Source: Bermanella sp047621325
GTDB taxonomy: Bacteria > Pseudomonadota > Gammaproteobacteria > Pseudomonadales > Oceanobacteraceae
Direction: 5' to 3'
Assembly (NCBI GenBank): GCA_047621325.1
Contig: JBLHLT010000006.1
Coordinates: 62,001 to 126,000, forward strand
DNA length: 64,000 nucleotides
The translations under genes were made by a program, and so were the position numbers. Below are positions 46,255-55,405 of this stretch, in pieces; the first letter of the stretch is position 1; each line of letters starts with the position of its first letter. The notes below the pieces were generated by a model. The model was not told where the DNA came from, made no database searches, and worked only from the letters and a program-made list of their open reading frames with translations.

Positions 46255-46608
46255 TTAAAGAGAGGCTTTAGCTTTTTCAACTAATGCCGCAAAAGCGCCT
46301 TTTTCATTAACGGCTAAATCAGCTAACACCTTACGATCGATCTCGATAGAGGCATTTTTCAGACCGTTAATAAAGCGACTGTAAGACAAACCGTTGATAC
46401 GTGCACCAGCGTTGATACGCGCAATCCATAGAGCACGGAATTGACGTTTACGCTGACGACGGTCACGGTAAGCATATTGACCAGCTTTGATAACCGCTTG
46501 CTTAGCTACACGGAATACACGTGAACGTGCACCATAATAACCTTTAGCTTGCTTTAATACTTTTTTATGACGACGGCGTGCTACCACACCACGTTTTACA
46601 CGAGCCAT
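46255..46608 (-). CDS. rplT: 50S ribosomal protein L20
   Basis: 117 residues, highly basic, matching L20 throughout ('MARVKRGVVARRRHKKVLKQ', 'ARSRVFRVAKQAV', 'WIARINAGAR'). Binds 23S rRNA early in assembly; in E. coli it also represses its own operon by binding the rpmI leader. 28 bases after rpmI, GAGGAG site. Confidence 0.99.
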   Translation of the reverse strand: MARVKRGVVARRRHKKVLKQAKGYYGARSRVFRVAKQAVIKAGQYAYRDRRQRKRQFRALWIARINAGARINGLSYSRFINGLKNASIEIDRKVLADLAVNEKGAFAALVEKAKASL

Positions 46609-46636
46609 ATTGAACTCCTCTTAACCAAATAAATTA

Positions 46637-46834
46637 TTAAACGCCAGGTAGCATACGCTTGATTAGCGGTACATCAGATGCGTGAACTTGCAACTGAGAA
46701 CGCAATTGACGCTTACGCTTGGTGCTTTTTTTGGTCAAGATGTGAGCACGGTGTGCTTGACGGTGTTTGAAGCCGTTACCAGTCTTTTTGAAGCGCTTTG
46801 CAGCACCGCTATGACTTTTAATTTTGTTAGACAT
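46637..46834 (-). CDS. rpmI: 50S ribosomal protein L35
   Basis: 65 residues, L35 signature 'KIKSHSGAAKRFKKTGNGF' and 'RAHILTKKSTKRKRQLR'. Part of the infC-rpmI-rplT group. Confidence 0.99.
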   Translation of the reverse strand: MSNKIKSHSGAAKRFKKTGNGFKHRQAHRAHILTKKSTKRKRQLRSQLQVHASDVPLIKRMLPGV

Positions 46835-46942
46835 GCTAATAAAATCTCACTCGCATTGGTTTAATTAACAGCAGCAGGCGGCTAAATATCAAAAAGCTTA
46901 AATTAATAAGCCTTTTGAACTTGGCACTTGATAGTGGCCTAA

Positions 46943-47485
46943 CTACTTCTTTTTAATGGGTGCTAATACCATGGTTAGCTGACGACCTTCCATTTTAGGA
47001 CGCAGTTCTACGTTAGCGATTTCGCTGAGATCATCTTCAACACGCTTCAATAGTTGCATACCCAATTCTTGGTGAGCCATCTCACGACCGCGAAAACGTA
47101 ACGTAATCTTGGTCTTGTCCCCATGCTCAAGGAACTTAGTCAGGTTGCGAAGTTTGACCTGATAGTCCCCATCTTCAGTACCAGGACGGAATTTAATTTC
47201 CTTAACCTGGGTTTGAACTTGCTTTTTCTTTGCAGCGGCTTTTTGCTTTTTCTCTTCGTAGAGTTTTTTGCCAAAATCCATGATCTTACATACGATCGGA
47301 TCACCATCTGCAATTTGTACTAAATCGAGTACGGCTTCTTGAGCAAGCTTAAGGGCTTCATCCATAGGCACTACGCCCAGTTGTTCCCCGTCAGCACTAA
47401 TTAGTCGGCATTCCCGAGCTTTAATGTTTTCGTTGATAGATGCCTTTTCAGGACGAGCTCGGCTATTTCTATTATCGCGTCTAAT
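46943..47485 (-). CDS. infC: Translation initiation factor IF-3 with ATT start
   Basis: 180 residues when begun at the ATT at 47485, giving 'RRDNRNSRARPEKASINENI' at the N-terminus; an ATG at 47371 would lose 38 conserved residues. GGAG lies 8 bases upstream of the ATT. IF-3 genes start with AUU in E. coli and others because IF-3 itself rejects that codon, giving autoregulation. The C-terminal half ('VKEIKFRPGTEDGDYQVKLRN', 'RFRGREMAHQELG') is standard. Length equals E. coli IF-3. Confidence 0.96.
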   Translation of the reverse strand: MRRDNRNSRARPEKASINENIKARECRLISADGEQLGVVPMDEALKLAQEAVLDLVQIADGDPIVCKIMDFGKKLYEEKKQKAAAKKKQVQTQVKEIKFRPGTEDGDYQVKLRNLTKFLEHGDKTKITLRFRGREMAHQELGMQLLKRVEDDLSEIANVELRPKMEGRQLTMVLAPIKKK

Positions 47486-47510
47486 TGTTATTACTCCGTT
47501 TTATTAAAAT

Positions 47511-49424
47511 CTACTGTCCGCGCTTGGCTACATCATCTTGTAGCAGCTTGGCAAAGTCTTCGATACTCATTGATCCAAGGTCTTCACCAGTACGTGTTCG
47601 TACGGCGACAGCATTAGAAGCCACTTCTTTGTCCCCTGCTACCAATAAATAGGGAACCTTCTGTAAAGTGTGCTCACGGATTTTAAAGCCGATCTTCTCG
47701 TTTCTCAAGTCCGATTGCACTCTAATACCGTTTTGAGCCAAAGTTTTTGCAACTTCTTTGATATATTCAGCCTGATTGTCCGTAATATTGAGCAAAATAG
47801 CCTGAACAGGTGACAACCAAGTTGGCATACTGCCCGCGTACTGCTCGATCAAGATACCAATGAATCGCTCCAATGAACCCAAAATCGCACGGTGAATCAT
47901 CACAGGTGTTTGGCGATCACCGTTTTTATCAACATATTGAGCACCCAAACGACCAGGCATCGAGAAGTCTAGCTGGATTGTACCGCACTGCCACTCACGA
48001 CCTAAGCAATCTGTTAAGGCAAATTCGATCTTAGGCCCATAAAAGGCACCTTCTCCCGGCTGATAAGTGAACTCTAAATCACTTGATTTCAGTGCATCCG
48101 CCAATGCTTGCTCTGCATTATCCCAAGCTTCCTCACTACCAATACGCTGCTCTGGGCGCGTAGACAATTTAACTGCGACATCTTCAAAACCAAAGGTTTT
48201 GTAGGTATCTAGAATCATGGCTATACAACCATTCACTTCTTCTAAAATTTGCTCGGTCATGCAGAAAATATGCGCGTCATCTTGCGTAAAGCCGCGCACA
48301 CGCATTAAACCATGCAACGCACCTGACGGCTCATTACGGTGACAGCAGCCAAACTCAGCCAAACGTAATGGTAAATCACGGTATGACTTCAAGCCTTGAT
48401 TAAAAATCTGAATATGCCCTGGGCAATTCATTGGCTTAATGGCGTATTCACGCTTTTCAGATACCGTCGTAAACATGGCATCTGCAAATTTATCCCAGTG
48501 ACCTGAACGCTCCCACAAAGAGCGATCCATAATCATTGGTGCTTTTACTTCGTCATAGCCGTACTCAGTTAGCTTTTGACGAACAAATTTCTCAAGCTCA
48601 GTATAGATAGTCCAGCCTTTGCCGTGCCAGAACACCATACCTGGCGCTTCTTCTTGCCAATGGAATAAATCAAGAGTTTTACCCAGTTTACGGTGATCAC
48701 GCTTTTCCGCTTCTTCCAATAAGGTTAAGTAAGCTTTAAGGGCTTTCTTGTCTGCCCAAGCCGTACCGTAAACACGCTGCAGCATTTTGTTATCAGAATT
48801 ACCACGCCAGTATGCACCGGCTACCTTCATTAGTTTAAAGTTTTGGCAAAATTTCATATTCGGCACGTGAGGGCCGCGACACATGTCAATATATTCTTCG
48901 TGGTGATACAGCGCAGGCTGATCATCTTTAGATATATTTTCATCTAAAATTTCAATTTTGTATGATTCACCACGCGCTTCAAACGTATCGCGCGCGACTT
49001 GCCATGAGCCTACTTTTTTAACCACTTGATAGCTGGTTTTCGCCAGGTCCATCATGCGTTTTTCAAGCTGCTTTAGTTCATCTTCGTTAATTGGGAAGTC
49101 GGCATCAATATCGTAGTAAAAGCCGTTATCAATGGTTGGCCCAATAGCCATTTTAACATTCGGCCAAAGCTGCTTAATGGCGTGACCCAAAAGGTGAGCA
49201 CATGAGTGACGCAGAATTTCAAGACCTTCACTGTCTTTTGCGGTGATAATACGTAAATCCGCATCTTCTTCAATTATGTCGCAGGCATCAACTAATTTGC
49301 CATTAACAGCACCCGCAATAGTCGCTTTTGCTAAACCAGTACCAATGTCGGCAGCCACATCCATTACAGATACGGCTGCATCAAATTCGCGCTTAGAGCC
49401 ATCAGGCAAAGTAATAACAGGCAT
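47511..49424 (-). CDS. thrS: Threonyl-tRNA synthetase
   Basis: 637 residues from the ATG at 49424 (AGGA site); an upstream in-frame ATG is rejected. TGS domain (1-60, 'MPVITLPDGSKREF'), editing domain ('HSCAHLLGHAIKQLWPNVK', zinc-like HxxxH), catalytic core ('MNCPGHIQIF', 'RVRGFTQDDAHIFC', 'ALTDCLGREWQCGTIQLD') and anticodon domain. First gene of the operon. The 324 bases upstream to the tRNA-Val gene hold the promoter and possible leader. Confidence 0.98.
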   Translation of the reverse strand: MPVITLPDGSKREFDAAVSVMDVAADIGTGLAKATIAGAVNGKLVDACDIIEEDADLRIITAKDSEGLEILRHSCAHLLGHAIKQLWPNVKMAIGPTIDNGFYYDIDADFPINEDELKQLEKRMMDLAKTSYQVVKKVGSWQVARDTFEARGESYKIEILDENISKDDQPALYHHEEYIDMCRGPHVPNMKFCQNFKLMKVAGAYWRGNSDNKMLQRVYGTAWADKKALKAYLTLLEEAEKRDHRKLGKTLDLFHWQEEAPGMVFWHGKGWTIYTELEKFVRQKLTEYGYDEVKAPMIMDRSLWERSGHWDKFADAMFTTVSEKREYAIKPMNCPGHIQIFNQGLKSYRDLPLRLAEFGCCHRNEPSGALHGLMRVRGFTQDDAHIFCMTEQILEEVNGCIAMILDTYKTFGFEDVAVKLSTRPEQRIGSEEAWDNAEQALADALKSSDLEFTYQPGEGAFYGPKIEFALTDCLGREWQCGTIQLDFSMPGRLGAQYVDKNGDRQTPVMIHRAILGSLERFIGILIEQYAGSMPTWLSPVQAILLNITDNQAEYIKEVAKTLAQNGIRVQSDLRNEKIGFKIREHTLQKVPYLLVAGDKEVASNAVAVRTRTGEDLGSMSIEDFAKLLQDDVAKRGQ

Positions 49425-49633
49425 GAAACATCCTAGTTCAGTGGTGGGGCCTACAAAGCCATACATGGTTTTAGCTCGACACTTTGCGTGCGAGATGCCG
49501 ACTTCGCTTGCTTATGCAGCAGCTGTTGTACCTACCAAGTACCGCCAACTACATCGCCCAGCGAAAACATCCGAGCTTATGAATAAAATTAAGCGCAACA
49601 TTAAAGCAGATTTCAGCTTTTAGGGGAACATTT

Positions 49634-49665
49634 GAGACAACTGGTGCAAGAAAAAAACCAGTCTC
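49634..49665 (-). promoter_or_regulatory. Hairpin upstream of thrS
   Basis: Within the gene-free stretch 49425-49748: GAGAC...TGGT pairs with ACCA...GTCTC around a T-rich loop on the minus strand. It could be a leader structure (E. coli ThrRS represses its own mRNA through tRNA-like hairpins) or a terminator for minus-strand read-through from uvrB. No ORF of interest seen there. Confidence 0.35.
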
Positions 49666-49679
49666 AAGAGACACTTAGC

Positions 49680-49707
49680 TTGCAAAGAGGTAAAAAATAC
49701 GTAAAAT
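49680..49707 (+). promoter_or_regulatory. Probable promoter of tRNA-Val
   Basis: TTGCAA (49680-49685), 16-base spacer, TAAAAT (49702-49707), followed by a GC-rich discriminator (GCGCGC) typical of growth-rate-regulated stable-RNA promoters. Confidence 0.5.
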
Positions 49708-49748
49708 CCAGCGCGCATCACGAATTAAGTTATAAGTGATCGCATTTT

Positions 49749-49825
49749 AGTCGCGTAGCTCAGTTGGTTAGAGCACCACCTTGACATGGTGGGGGTCGCT
49801 AGTTCGAATCTAGTCGCGACTACCA
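49749..49825 (+). tRNA. tRNA-Val (anticodon GAC)
   Basis: 77 bases including encoded CCA. Acceptor stem AGTCGCG pairs with CGCGACT; D-arm GCTCAGTTGGTTAGAGC; anticodon stem CCACC/GGTGG around TTGACAT; T-arm CTAGTTCGAATCTAG. GAC reads GUC/GUU valine codons. Confidence 0.97.
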
Positions 49826-49833
49826 GAATTCAA

Positions 49834-49867
49834 AAGCCCAGCTTGTAGACAAGCTGGGCTTTTTTTG
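49834..49867 (+). terminator. Terminator after tRNA-Val, also facing uvrB
   Basis: 12-base perfect stem (49834-49845 with 49850-49861), 4-base loop, six or more T. The A-rich other side makes it usable by the convergent uvrB. Confidence 0.93.
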
Positions 49868-49930
49868 TGCACTGCATATATAAAGCATCGCGCGCGAGCA
49901 CCCCTCCACACGACAAACAGACAAATCCAA

Positions 49931-51949
49931 TCAACTATTTTTAATTAATTGCAATTTAAGGCGCTCTAGCTCATCACGATAACGCGCTGCCTCTTCAAAT
50001 TTAAGCTCGCGAGCCGAGGCCAGCATTGCATCCTCAACCTTGGTTATGCGCCTATCAATTTCAACAGCACTCATAAATTCAATAGCATCATCCACGGATT
50101 CAGCAGACGCTTTACTGCGTTTTTTGCCACCAACTTTCTTGCCTGGCGTGACCGCACCCTCAAGAATATCTTCCACACTCTTACGCACAGATGTGGGCGT
50201 AATACCATGCTTAAGATTATAAGCTACCTGGGCTTCACGGCGGCGATCGGTTTCGTCGATGGCTCGGCGCATAGAGTCGGTCACCCTCTCTGCGTATAAA
50301 ATAGCTTTACCTTTTTCATGACGGGCGGCACGGCCAATGGTTTGAATCAGAGACTTATCCGACCGCAAAAAACCTTCTTTGTCGGCATCAAATATGGCAA
50401 CCAGAGCCACCTCAGGAATATCCAGACCTTCACGCAACAAGTTAATACCCACCAACACATCAAACTCACCCAAACGTAAGTCACGAATAATCTCGATGCG
50501 CTCTACCGTATCAATATCACTATGCAAGTAACGCACACGCACGCCGTGCTCAGCCAAAAAGTCAGTCAAATCCTCAGCCATTCGTTTGGTTAAAACCGTA
50601 ATTAAGATCCGCTCACCTTGCTCTGCACGCGTGCGAATCTCACCAAGCACATCATCTACCTGAGTCGTCGCCGGGCGAATTTCAATAATAGGATCAACTA
50701 AGCCCGTCGGGCGCACCAACTGCTCGATGACTGCATCTTGATGAGCCGCCTCATACTTGCCCGGTGTTGCCGACACAAAAATGGTTTGCGGCGAGATTGC
50801 CTCCCACTCCTCAAACTTCATGGGCCGATTATCTAGCGCGGAGGGCAAGCGAAACCCAAACTCAACAAGGGTCTCCTTTCGAGAGCGGTCGCCTTTGTAC
50901 ATGGCGCCAAATTGCGGAATCGTCACATGACTTTCATCAATAAACATCAATGCATCATCAGGCAGGTAATCAAACAAGGTTGGTGGCGGCAAGCCAGAGT
51001 CACGCCCCGACAAATAGCGAGAGTAGTTTTCAATGCCATTACAGTAACCTAACTGCTGGATCATCTCTAAATCATAAACTGTGCGCTGTTCAAGGCGCTG
51101 CGCCTCTACTAACTTATTATTACTGCGTAGCTGCTCCAAACGTGGTTTAAGCTCAGCTTTTACTTCATCAATCATATCCACCAAAGTCTCTCTTGGCGTG
51201 ACATAATGACTTTTAGGGAAAATGGTCACACGTGGTAATTTACGCAAAACCTCACCAGTAAGCGGATCAAAAACACTAAGTTGCTCGATCTCGTCATCAA
51301 ACAATTCAACCCGTACAGCTTCTTTTTCAGATTCTGCGGGAAAGATATCAATCACATCACCGCGCACACGGTAAGTAGCACGATAAAAATCCACATCGTT
51401 CCGCTTATATTGCAACTCAGCTAAGCGACGCAATAGGCCGCGCTGGTCGATAACATCACCCTTATCAAGATGCAGCACCATTTTCAAATAAGACTCAGGA
51501 TCACCCAGGCCATAAATGGCAGAAACAGTTGCAACAATAATGGTATCGCGGCGCTCCAGTAGTGACTTCGTAGCAGACAAACGCATCTGCTCGATATGTT
51601 CATTTACGGATGCGTCCTTCTCTATAAAGGTATCACTAGAAGGCACATAGGCCTCAGGCTGGTAATAATCATAATAGGAGACGAAGTATTCAACCGAGTT
51701 ATTCGGAAAGAACTCCTTAAACTCACCGTAAAGTTGCGCCGCCAGGGTTTTATTATGAGCAAGCACGATAGCAGGACGCTGTGACTGAGCAATCACATTA
51801 GCCATTGTGAATGTTTTACCGGACCCAGTTACACCCAAAAGCGTCTGCCGAGCCAAGCCTGAATTCAAACCATCCATTAATTGCCCGATAGCTTTAGGCT
51901 GATCCCCCGCCGGGGCGTATTTACTTCTTACTTCAAACGCTTTTGACAT
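49931..51949 (-). CDS. uvrB: Excinuclease ABC subunit B
   Basis: 672 residues. Walker A 'GVTGSGKTFT' (about 40-50), beta-hairpin 'YYDYYQPEAYVPSSDTFIEKD', helicase motifs through 'IGRAARHEKGKAILYAE', and the C-terminal UVR motif that contacts UvrC ('FEEAARYRDELERLK'). UvrB verifies damage in nucleotide-excision repair. Length equals E. coli UvrB (673). Tandem with tRNA-Val terminator on its 3' side. Confidence 0.98.
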   Translation of the reverse strand: MSKAFEVRSKYAPAGDQPKAIGQLMDGLNSGLARQTLLGVTGSGKTFTMANVIAQSQRPAIVLAHNKTLAAQLYGEFKEFFPNNSVEYFVSYYDYYQPEAYVPSSDTFIEKDASVNEHIEQMRLSATKSLLERRDTIIVATVSAIYGLGDPESYLKMVLHLDKGDVIDQRGLLRRLAELQYKRNDVDFYRATYRVRGDVIDIFPAESEKEAVRVELFDDEIEQLSVFDPLTGEVLRKLPRVTIFPKSHYVTPRETLVDMIDEVKAELKPRLEQLRSNNKLVEAQRLEQRTVYDLEMIQQLGYCNGIENYSRYLSGRDSGLPPPTLFDYLPDDALMFIDESHVTIPQFGAMYKGDRSRKETLVEFGFRLPSALDNRPMKFEEWEAISPQTIFVSATPGKYEAAHQDAVIEQLVRPTGLVDPIIEIRPATTQVDDVLGEIRTRAEQGERILITVLTKRMAEDLTDFLAEHGVRVRYLHSDIDTVERIEIIRDLRLGEFDVLVGINLLREGLDIPEVALVAIFDADKEGFLRSDKSLIQTIGRAARHEKGKAILYAERVTDSMRRAIDETDRRREAQVAYNLKHGITPTSVRKSVEDILEGAVTPGKKVGGKKRSKASAESVDDAIEFMSAVEIDRRITKVEDAMLASARELKFEEAARYRDELERLKLQLIKNS

Positions 51950-51956
51950 AAATCTT

Positions 51957-52015
51957 CGCGAGCAGTACCCAAAACATTCACTATGTTAATGGGGCATGCT
52001 ACCTCGCTCCTACCA
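51957..52015. repeat. Left copy of a long inverted repeat flanking the aminotransferase gene
   Basis: 30 bases at 51957-51986 match the reverse complement of 53597-53625 with a single indel. This copy continues to 52015 and is itself an imperfect hairpin (AGCA..CCC / GGG..TGCT around ACAT-N5-ATGT). Its outer ends, read on the minus strand, are GTAGGAGCGAG and CTCGCGAAG, reminiscent of Pseudomonas REP sequences. Confidence 0.75.
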
Positions 52016-52322
52016 AATCACAAGCCAACCAGTTTACGAGCGCTGAATAGTGAATACAACAAACTAACAAGAAAGCACACGCTATAGCTAAAGGCCAACG
52101 TGCAAAATAACCCCAAACCTATCTCATACAAAAAAGCAAAATCCACCATCTGGGCCACTTATTATAGACTCACTCCCAGCGCATTAAGAGCAACATATTC
52201 TCGCAATACAAAATAAGATCCGCTAGAATGTCGCCGCTTAAACCCTCAGGGTAAGCACTTTTTTAAACCCACAGGGTTAATTCTAGCTAATTAGAACACC
52301 CTCTTTTGTTAAGGATGTGGCC

Positions 52323-53501
52323 TTGAACCTGCAACTTTCTGATCGTGTTCAAAGCATTAAGCCCTCACCTACTCTAGCCGTAACTAACCGTGCTGCGGAG
52401 CTACGTGCTGCTGGGCAAGATATTATCGGCCTAGGTGCCGGCGAACCAGATTTTGATACGCCAGAGCATATTAAAACCGCAGCTATTAATGCTATTAACT
52501 CAGGCTTCACGAAATACACCGCCGTTGACGGCACACCTGAACTTAAAAAAGCCATCATTAACAAGTTTAAACGCGACAACAACTTAAACTACGAAGCAAA
52601 TCAAATTTTAGTTTCTTGCGGTGGCAAGCAAAGCTTTTTCAACTTAAGCCTTGCCCTACTAAACGCAGGCGACGAAGTGGTAATTCCAGCACCTTACTGG
52701 GTAAGCTACCCAGACATGGTGCTAATTGCAGAAGGTGTACCCGTGGTTATTGAAACCAACGCTGAGGCGCGCTTCAAAATCACAGCAGAACAACTAGATA
52801 CTGCAATCACAACCAAAACAAAATTAGTCGTACTAAACAGCCCATCCAATCCATCTGGCATGGCTTATACCAAAGCCGAGCTAGAATCCCTTGGCGCTGT
52901 ATTACGAAAATACCCAGATGTATTAATCGCCACTGACGACATGTACGAACCGATTTTATGGACAGAAGAGCCGTTCAATAACATATTGACCGTCAACCCT
53001 GACCTGTACGACCGCACCATCGTATTAAACGGCGTATCAAAAGCCTACAGCATGACTGGCTGGCGCATAGGCTATGCCGCCGGACCTGAAAAGCTCATTG
53101 TCGCCATGAAAAAAATTCAAAGCCAAAGCACCTCAAACCCAACCTCTATTGCTCAAGTCGCAGCACAAGCCGCGCTTGATGGCGACCAAGAGTGCGTAAA
53201 GGACATGGTCAAAGTCTTTAAGCAGCGCCATGACTACATGGTTGAAGCATTAAATGCTATTGATGGCGTGGAATGCTTAAAAGGCGACGGCACCTTCTAC
53301 TTATTCCCGGACTTTTCTGGCGCACAGAAAAAACTTAACTGTGACACAGACACTGATTTAGCTGAAAAACTACTAGAGGCAGGCGTAGCGCTTGTTCCAG
53401 GCAGCGCATTTGGCACACCCGGCCACATGCGCATCAGTTTTGCTACCAGTGAGAGCAACCTTAAAAAAGCAATTGAGCGCTTACAGAAAGCACTTGGTTA
53501 A
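52323..53501 (+). CDS. Aspartate-type aminotransferase (class I, PLP)
   Basis: 392 residues from a TTG at 52323, which has AAGGA at a 7-base spacing; the GTG at 52317 is too close to it. 'QLSDRVQSIKPSPTLAVTNRAAELRAAGQDIIGLGAGEPDFDTPEHIK' read as successive blocks is typical of subgroup I-beta aspartate aminotransferases; the PLP lysine lies in 'LNGVSKAYSMTGWRIGY'. In Pseudomonas the equivalent gene next to uvrB is called tyrB or aspC. It is flanked by an inverted repeat and ends in a terminator. Confidence 0.93.
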   Translation: MNLQLSDRVQSIKPSPTLAVTNRAAELRAAGQDIIGLGAGEPDFDTPEHIKTAAINAINSGFTKYTAVDGTPELKKAIINKFKRDNNLNYEANQILVSCGGKQSFFNLSLALLNAGDEVVIPAPYWVSYPDMVLIAEGVPVVIETNAEARFKITAEQLDTAITTKTKLVVLNSPSNPSGMAYTKAELESLGAVLRKYPDVLIATDDMYEPILWTEEPFNNILTVNPDLYDRTIVLNGVSKAYSMTGWRIGYAAGPEKLIVAMKKIQSQSTSNPTSIAQVAAQAALDGDQECVKDMVKVFKQRHDYMVEALNAIDGVECLKGDGTFYLFPDFSGAQKKLNCDTDTDLAEKLLEAGVALVPGSAFGTPGHMRISFATSESNLKKAIERLQKALG

Positions 53502-53524
53502 CACCCAAGCTTGCAATTAACAAA

Positions 53525-53552
53525 CAAAAAAACCGCCTAGGCGGTTTTTTTG
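53525..53552 (+). terminator. Terminator of the aminotransferase gene
   Basis: Perfect palindrome AACCGCC-TA-GGCGGTT (53531-53546) with A-run before and T-run after; works in both directions. Confidence 0.92.
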
Positions 53553-53596
53553 TTTGTAGCGCCAAAATAAACTGTACGATCAAGCACAACCCATGG

Positions 53597-53702
53597 ACAT
53601 AGTGAATGTTTGGGTACTGCTCGCGCTAACAACCTACCCCAACAGTACGAACTCGCATCCAGCGCGCCCCGCGAACGAAGCAAGTGTTTTGGGTATGCGA
53701 GT
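53597..53702. repeat. Right copy of the inverted repeat, with a further hairpin
   Basis: 53597-53625 is the inverse of 51957-51986. Beyond it ACTCGCAT (from about 53651) pairs with ATGCGAGT (53695-53702), and TGTTTTGGGTA of the repeat core recurs at about 53685. The whole 53553-53757 gap seems to be a structured, gene-free element. Confidence 0.7.
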
Positions 53703-53757
53703 AAAAAGCAACTTAAACGGCATTCGCGGGTGAGAAATTTGAAGAGTGGCCTACAAG

Positions 53758-55101
53758 CTACCCCTCCATAACCTCACCAGTCACAACCCCCCTGTGAGCA
53801 TAAACCTGCCCAGCAAAAGCAGAGATCACGATAGTAAAAAACTGATTAAATACATTATGCTCAAACAGCGCCACACTCAGGCCTGCCATAAAATACACCA
53901 CCAAGATAATCAAGCCACCAAAGGCAAAGTAAGCAACAGCGTTATTGCCTTTATTATTTCGATAGGCTGAAATAAACAAATAAGCACAACTTGCAAAAAT
54001 AGCGATAAATGTTGCCAGACCAATCAAACCCTTCTCAACCAATACCTGTAAGATTTCGTTGTGCGGATTACTCCACATACCCACCTCATGACTCATACCC
54101 GGTGTAGCAAGACGGATTTTGGCAGCCTTCTCACTATAGCTATTTAAGCCATGGCCAAACAATGGACGCTCTTGAATCAAAATCCAAGCTGCCTTAAACA
54201 TGTCTAAACGAGCACCTAGCGCACTTTGCGAATCACCACTCAAATATCGATCAATTGACTGCTCAGTCCTATCCCAACGACTCTTCACATGATCCTGCTG
54301 ACTCAGCACTCCAACCCCAACAGCACACAATAATAAAAAACCCAGCAAAAGCTTTTTACGCCCCATATAAAACAAAACAAACACATAAACACACAGCATT
54401 ACCACCAAGGCCAGCCAAGATCCCCGTACCTGTGTTAACATACATGCAACAGCAGCACACACAACAGCTCCCGCAAGCAAGAATTTAAGAGCCAAGGCCT
54501 TGCGCCGCACAAATAGTGCAGCATTAATAGCAAACCCCATGAAAATCAAACTAATTGCGGCATAGCGCATTGGATTCACCCCTCCACTAGGACGAAGCCA
54601 AAACTGCGCCATTCGACTTCCGGAGGTAAATACATAGCCACCTTGCGTCTTCATATGCCAATATTGATACAAAGACAAAAAACCCAAACCTATGGCGACA
54701 ACGGCAAACACAATAATTAAATGTGTTAAGTTCAATTTAATATAACGCATCAAAAGAAAGAGGGGCAAAACAAGTAAAAAGGCTAGGTAATCCTCAAAGT
54801 GATAGTGAGCCACCTTAGTATAAGGCCAGTAAATGAAACTAATTATGGATACAACTGTAAAACTAGCAAACGCCCACATAAAGTAACGCTCAAAACAATC
54901 GAGACTTTGAACATCACGGTTTTTAAGGTGAAGCACTCCACCATAAAAGCCAGTCAATAACAAAATAATGGCAAACGCCTTTGCCGCTTCAGGCACAACC
55001 AAAAGTGAGACTAGAAATAGCGAAAGCACAATAAATACAACAAGTGTCAATATATTGGAGTAGACAGGCAAACCAGATTGAGAATACAAAAGAAGCAACA
55101 C
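53758..55101 (-). CDS. O-antigen ligase/polymerase-like membrane protein (Wzy_C family)
   Basis: 447 residues with about 11-12 transmembrane segments. The Wzy_C/WaaL region is near the centre and C-terminus: 'LTQVRGSWLALVVMLCVYV' then a long periplasmic loop with 'RLDMFKAAWILIQERPLFGHGLNSYSE' and 'SNPHNEILQVLVEKGLIG', whose Arg and His are the usual catalytic candidates. Such proteins ligate O-antigen to lipid A-core or polymerise repeat units; the two are hard to tell apart by sequence. The start is GTG at 55101 after an in-frame stop. Confidence 0.85.
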   Translation of the reverse strand: MLLLLYSQSGLPVYSNILTLVVFIVLSLFLVSLLVVPEAAKAFAIILLLTGFYGGVLHLKNRDVQSLDCFERYFMWAFASFTVVSIISFIYWPYTKVAHYHFEDYLAFLLVLPLFLLMRYIKLNLTHLIIVFAVVAIGLGFLSLYQYWHMKTQGGYVFTSGSRMAQFWLRPSGGVNPMRYAAISLIFMGFAINAALFVRRKALALKFLLAGAVVCAAVACMLTQVRGSWLALVVMLCVYVFVLFYMGRKKLLLGFLLLCAVGVGVLSQQDHVKSRWDRTEQSIDRYLSGDSQSALGARLDMFKAAWILIQERPLFGHGLNSYSEKAAKIRLATPGMSHEVGMWSNPHNEILQVLVEKGLIGLATFIAIFASCAYLFISAYRNNKGNNAVAYFAFGGLIILVVYFMAGLSVALFEHNVFNQFFTIVISAFAGQVYAHRGVVTGEVMEG

Positions 55102-55244
55102 CTATAACAGCAACCTTGAAAGAAATGATAATAGCAAATTCATGCACGACACCAATACAATTATATGAATATTTAAAGCACAAAACATAAAGCTCATGAA
55201 TTTCTGTTTATCTACAAAACAAACTACAATTTAATAGCCTACAC

Positions 55245-55272
55245 TTGACAATAGTTTAGAAATCAATAAGAT
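55245..55272 (+). promoter_or_regulatory. Probable promoter of tRNA-Asn
   Basis: Consensus TTGACA (55245-55250), 16-base spacer, TAAGAT (55267-55272), with the tRNA starting 14 bases later, leaving a leader of only a few bases. Confidence 0.6.
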
Positions 55273-55285
55273 ACACTTTAGTTGT

Positions 55286-55361
55286 TCCTCGATAGCTCAG
55301 TTGGTAGAGCAGTAGACTGTTAATCTATTGGTCACTGGTTCGAGTCCAGTTCGAGGAGCCA
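55286..55361 (+). tRNA. tRNA-Asn (anticodon GTT)
   Basis: 76 bases with CCA. Acceptor TCCTCGA/TCGAGGA with G discriminator; D-arm GCTCAGTTGGTAGAGC; anticodon loop TGTTAAT; T-arm CTGGTTCGAGTCCAG. Located directly upstream of wbpM-like gene. Confidence 0.97.
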
Positions 55362-55405
55362 CTTTCAAGCTATACTGAGTCTCAGAAACGAGATGAGGCA
55401 CACCT

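Noticed and set aside
49425..49748. T-box riboswitch ahead of thrS
   Set aside because: No T-box consensus seen, and T-boxes are not expected in gammaproteobacteria.
51957..52015. Integron attC site
   Set aside because: Imperfect hairpin, but no matching core-site pair (GTTRRRY/RYYYAAC) at the ends and no integrase gene in the window.
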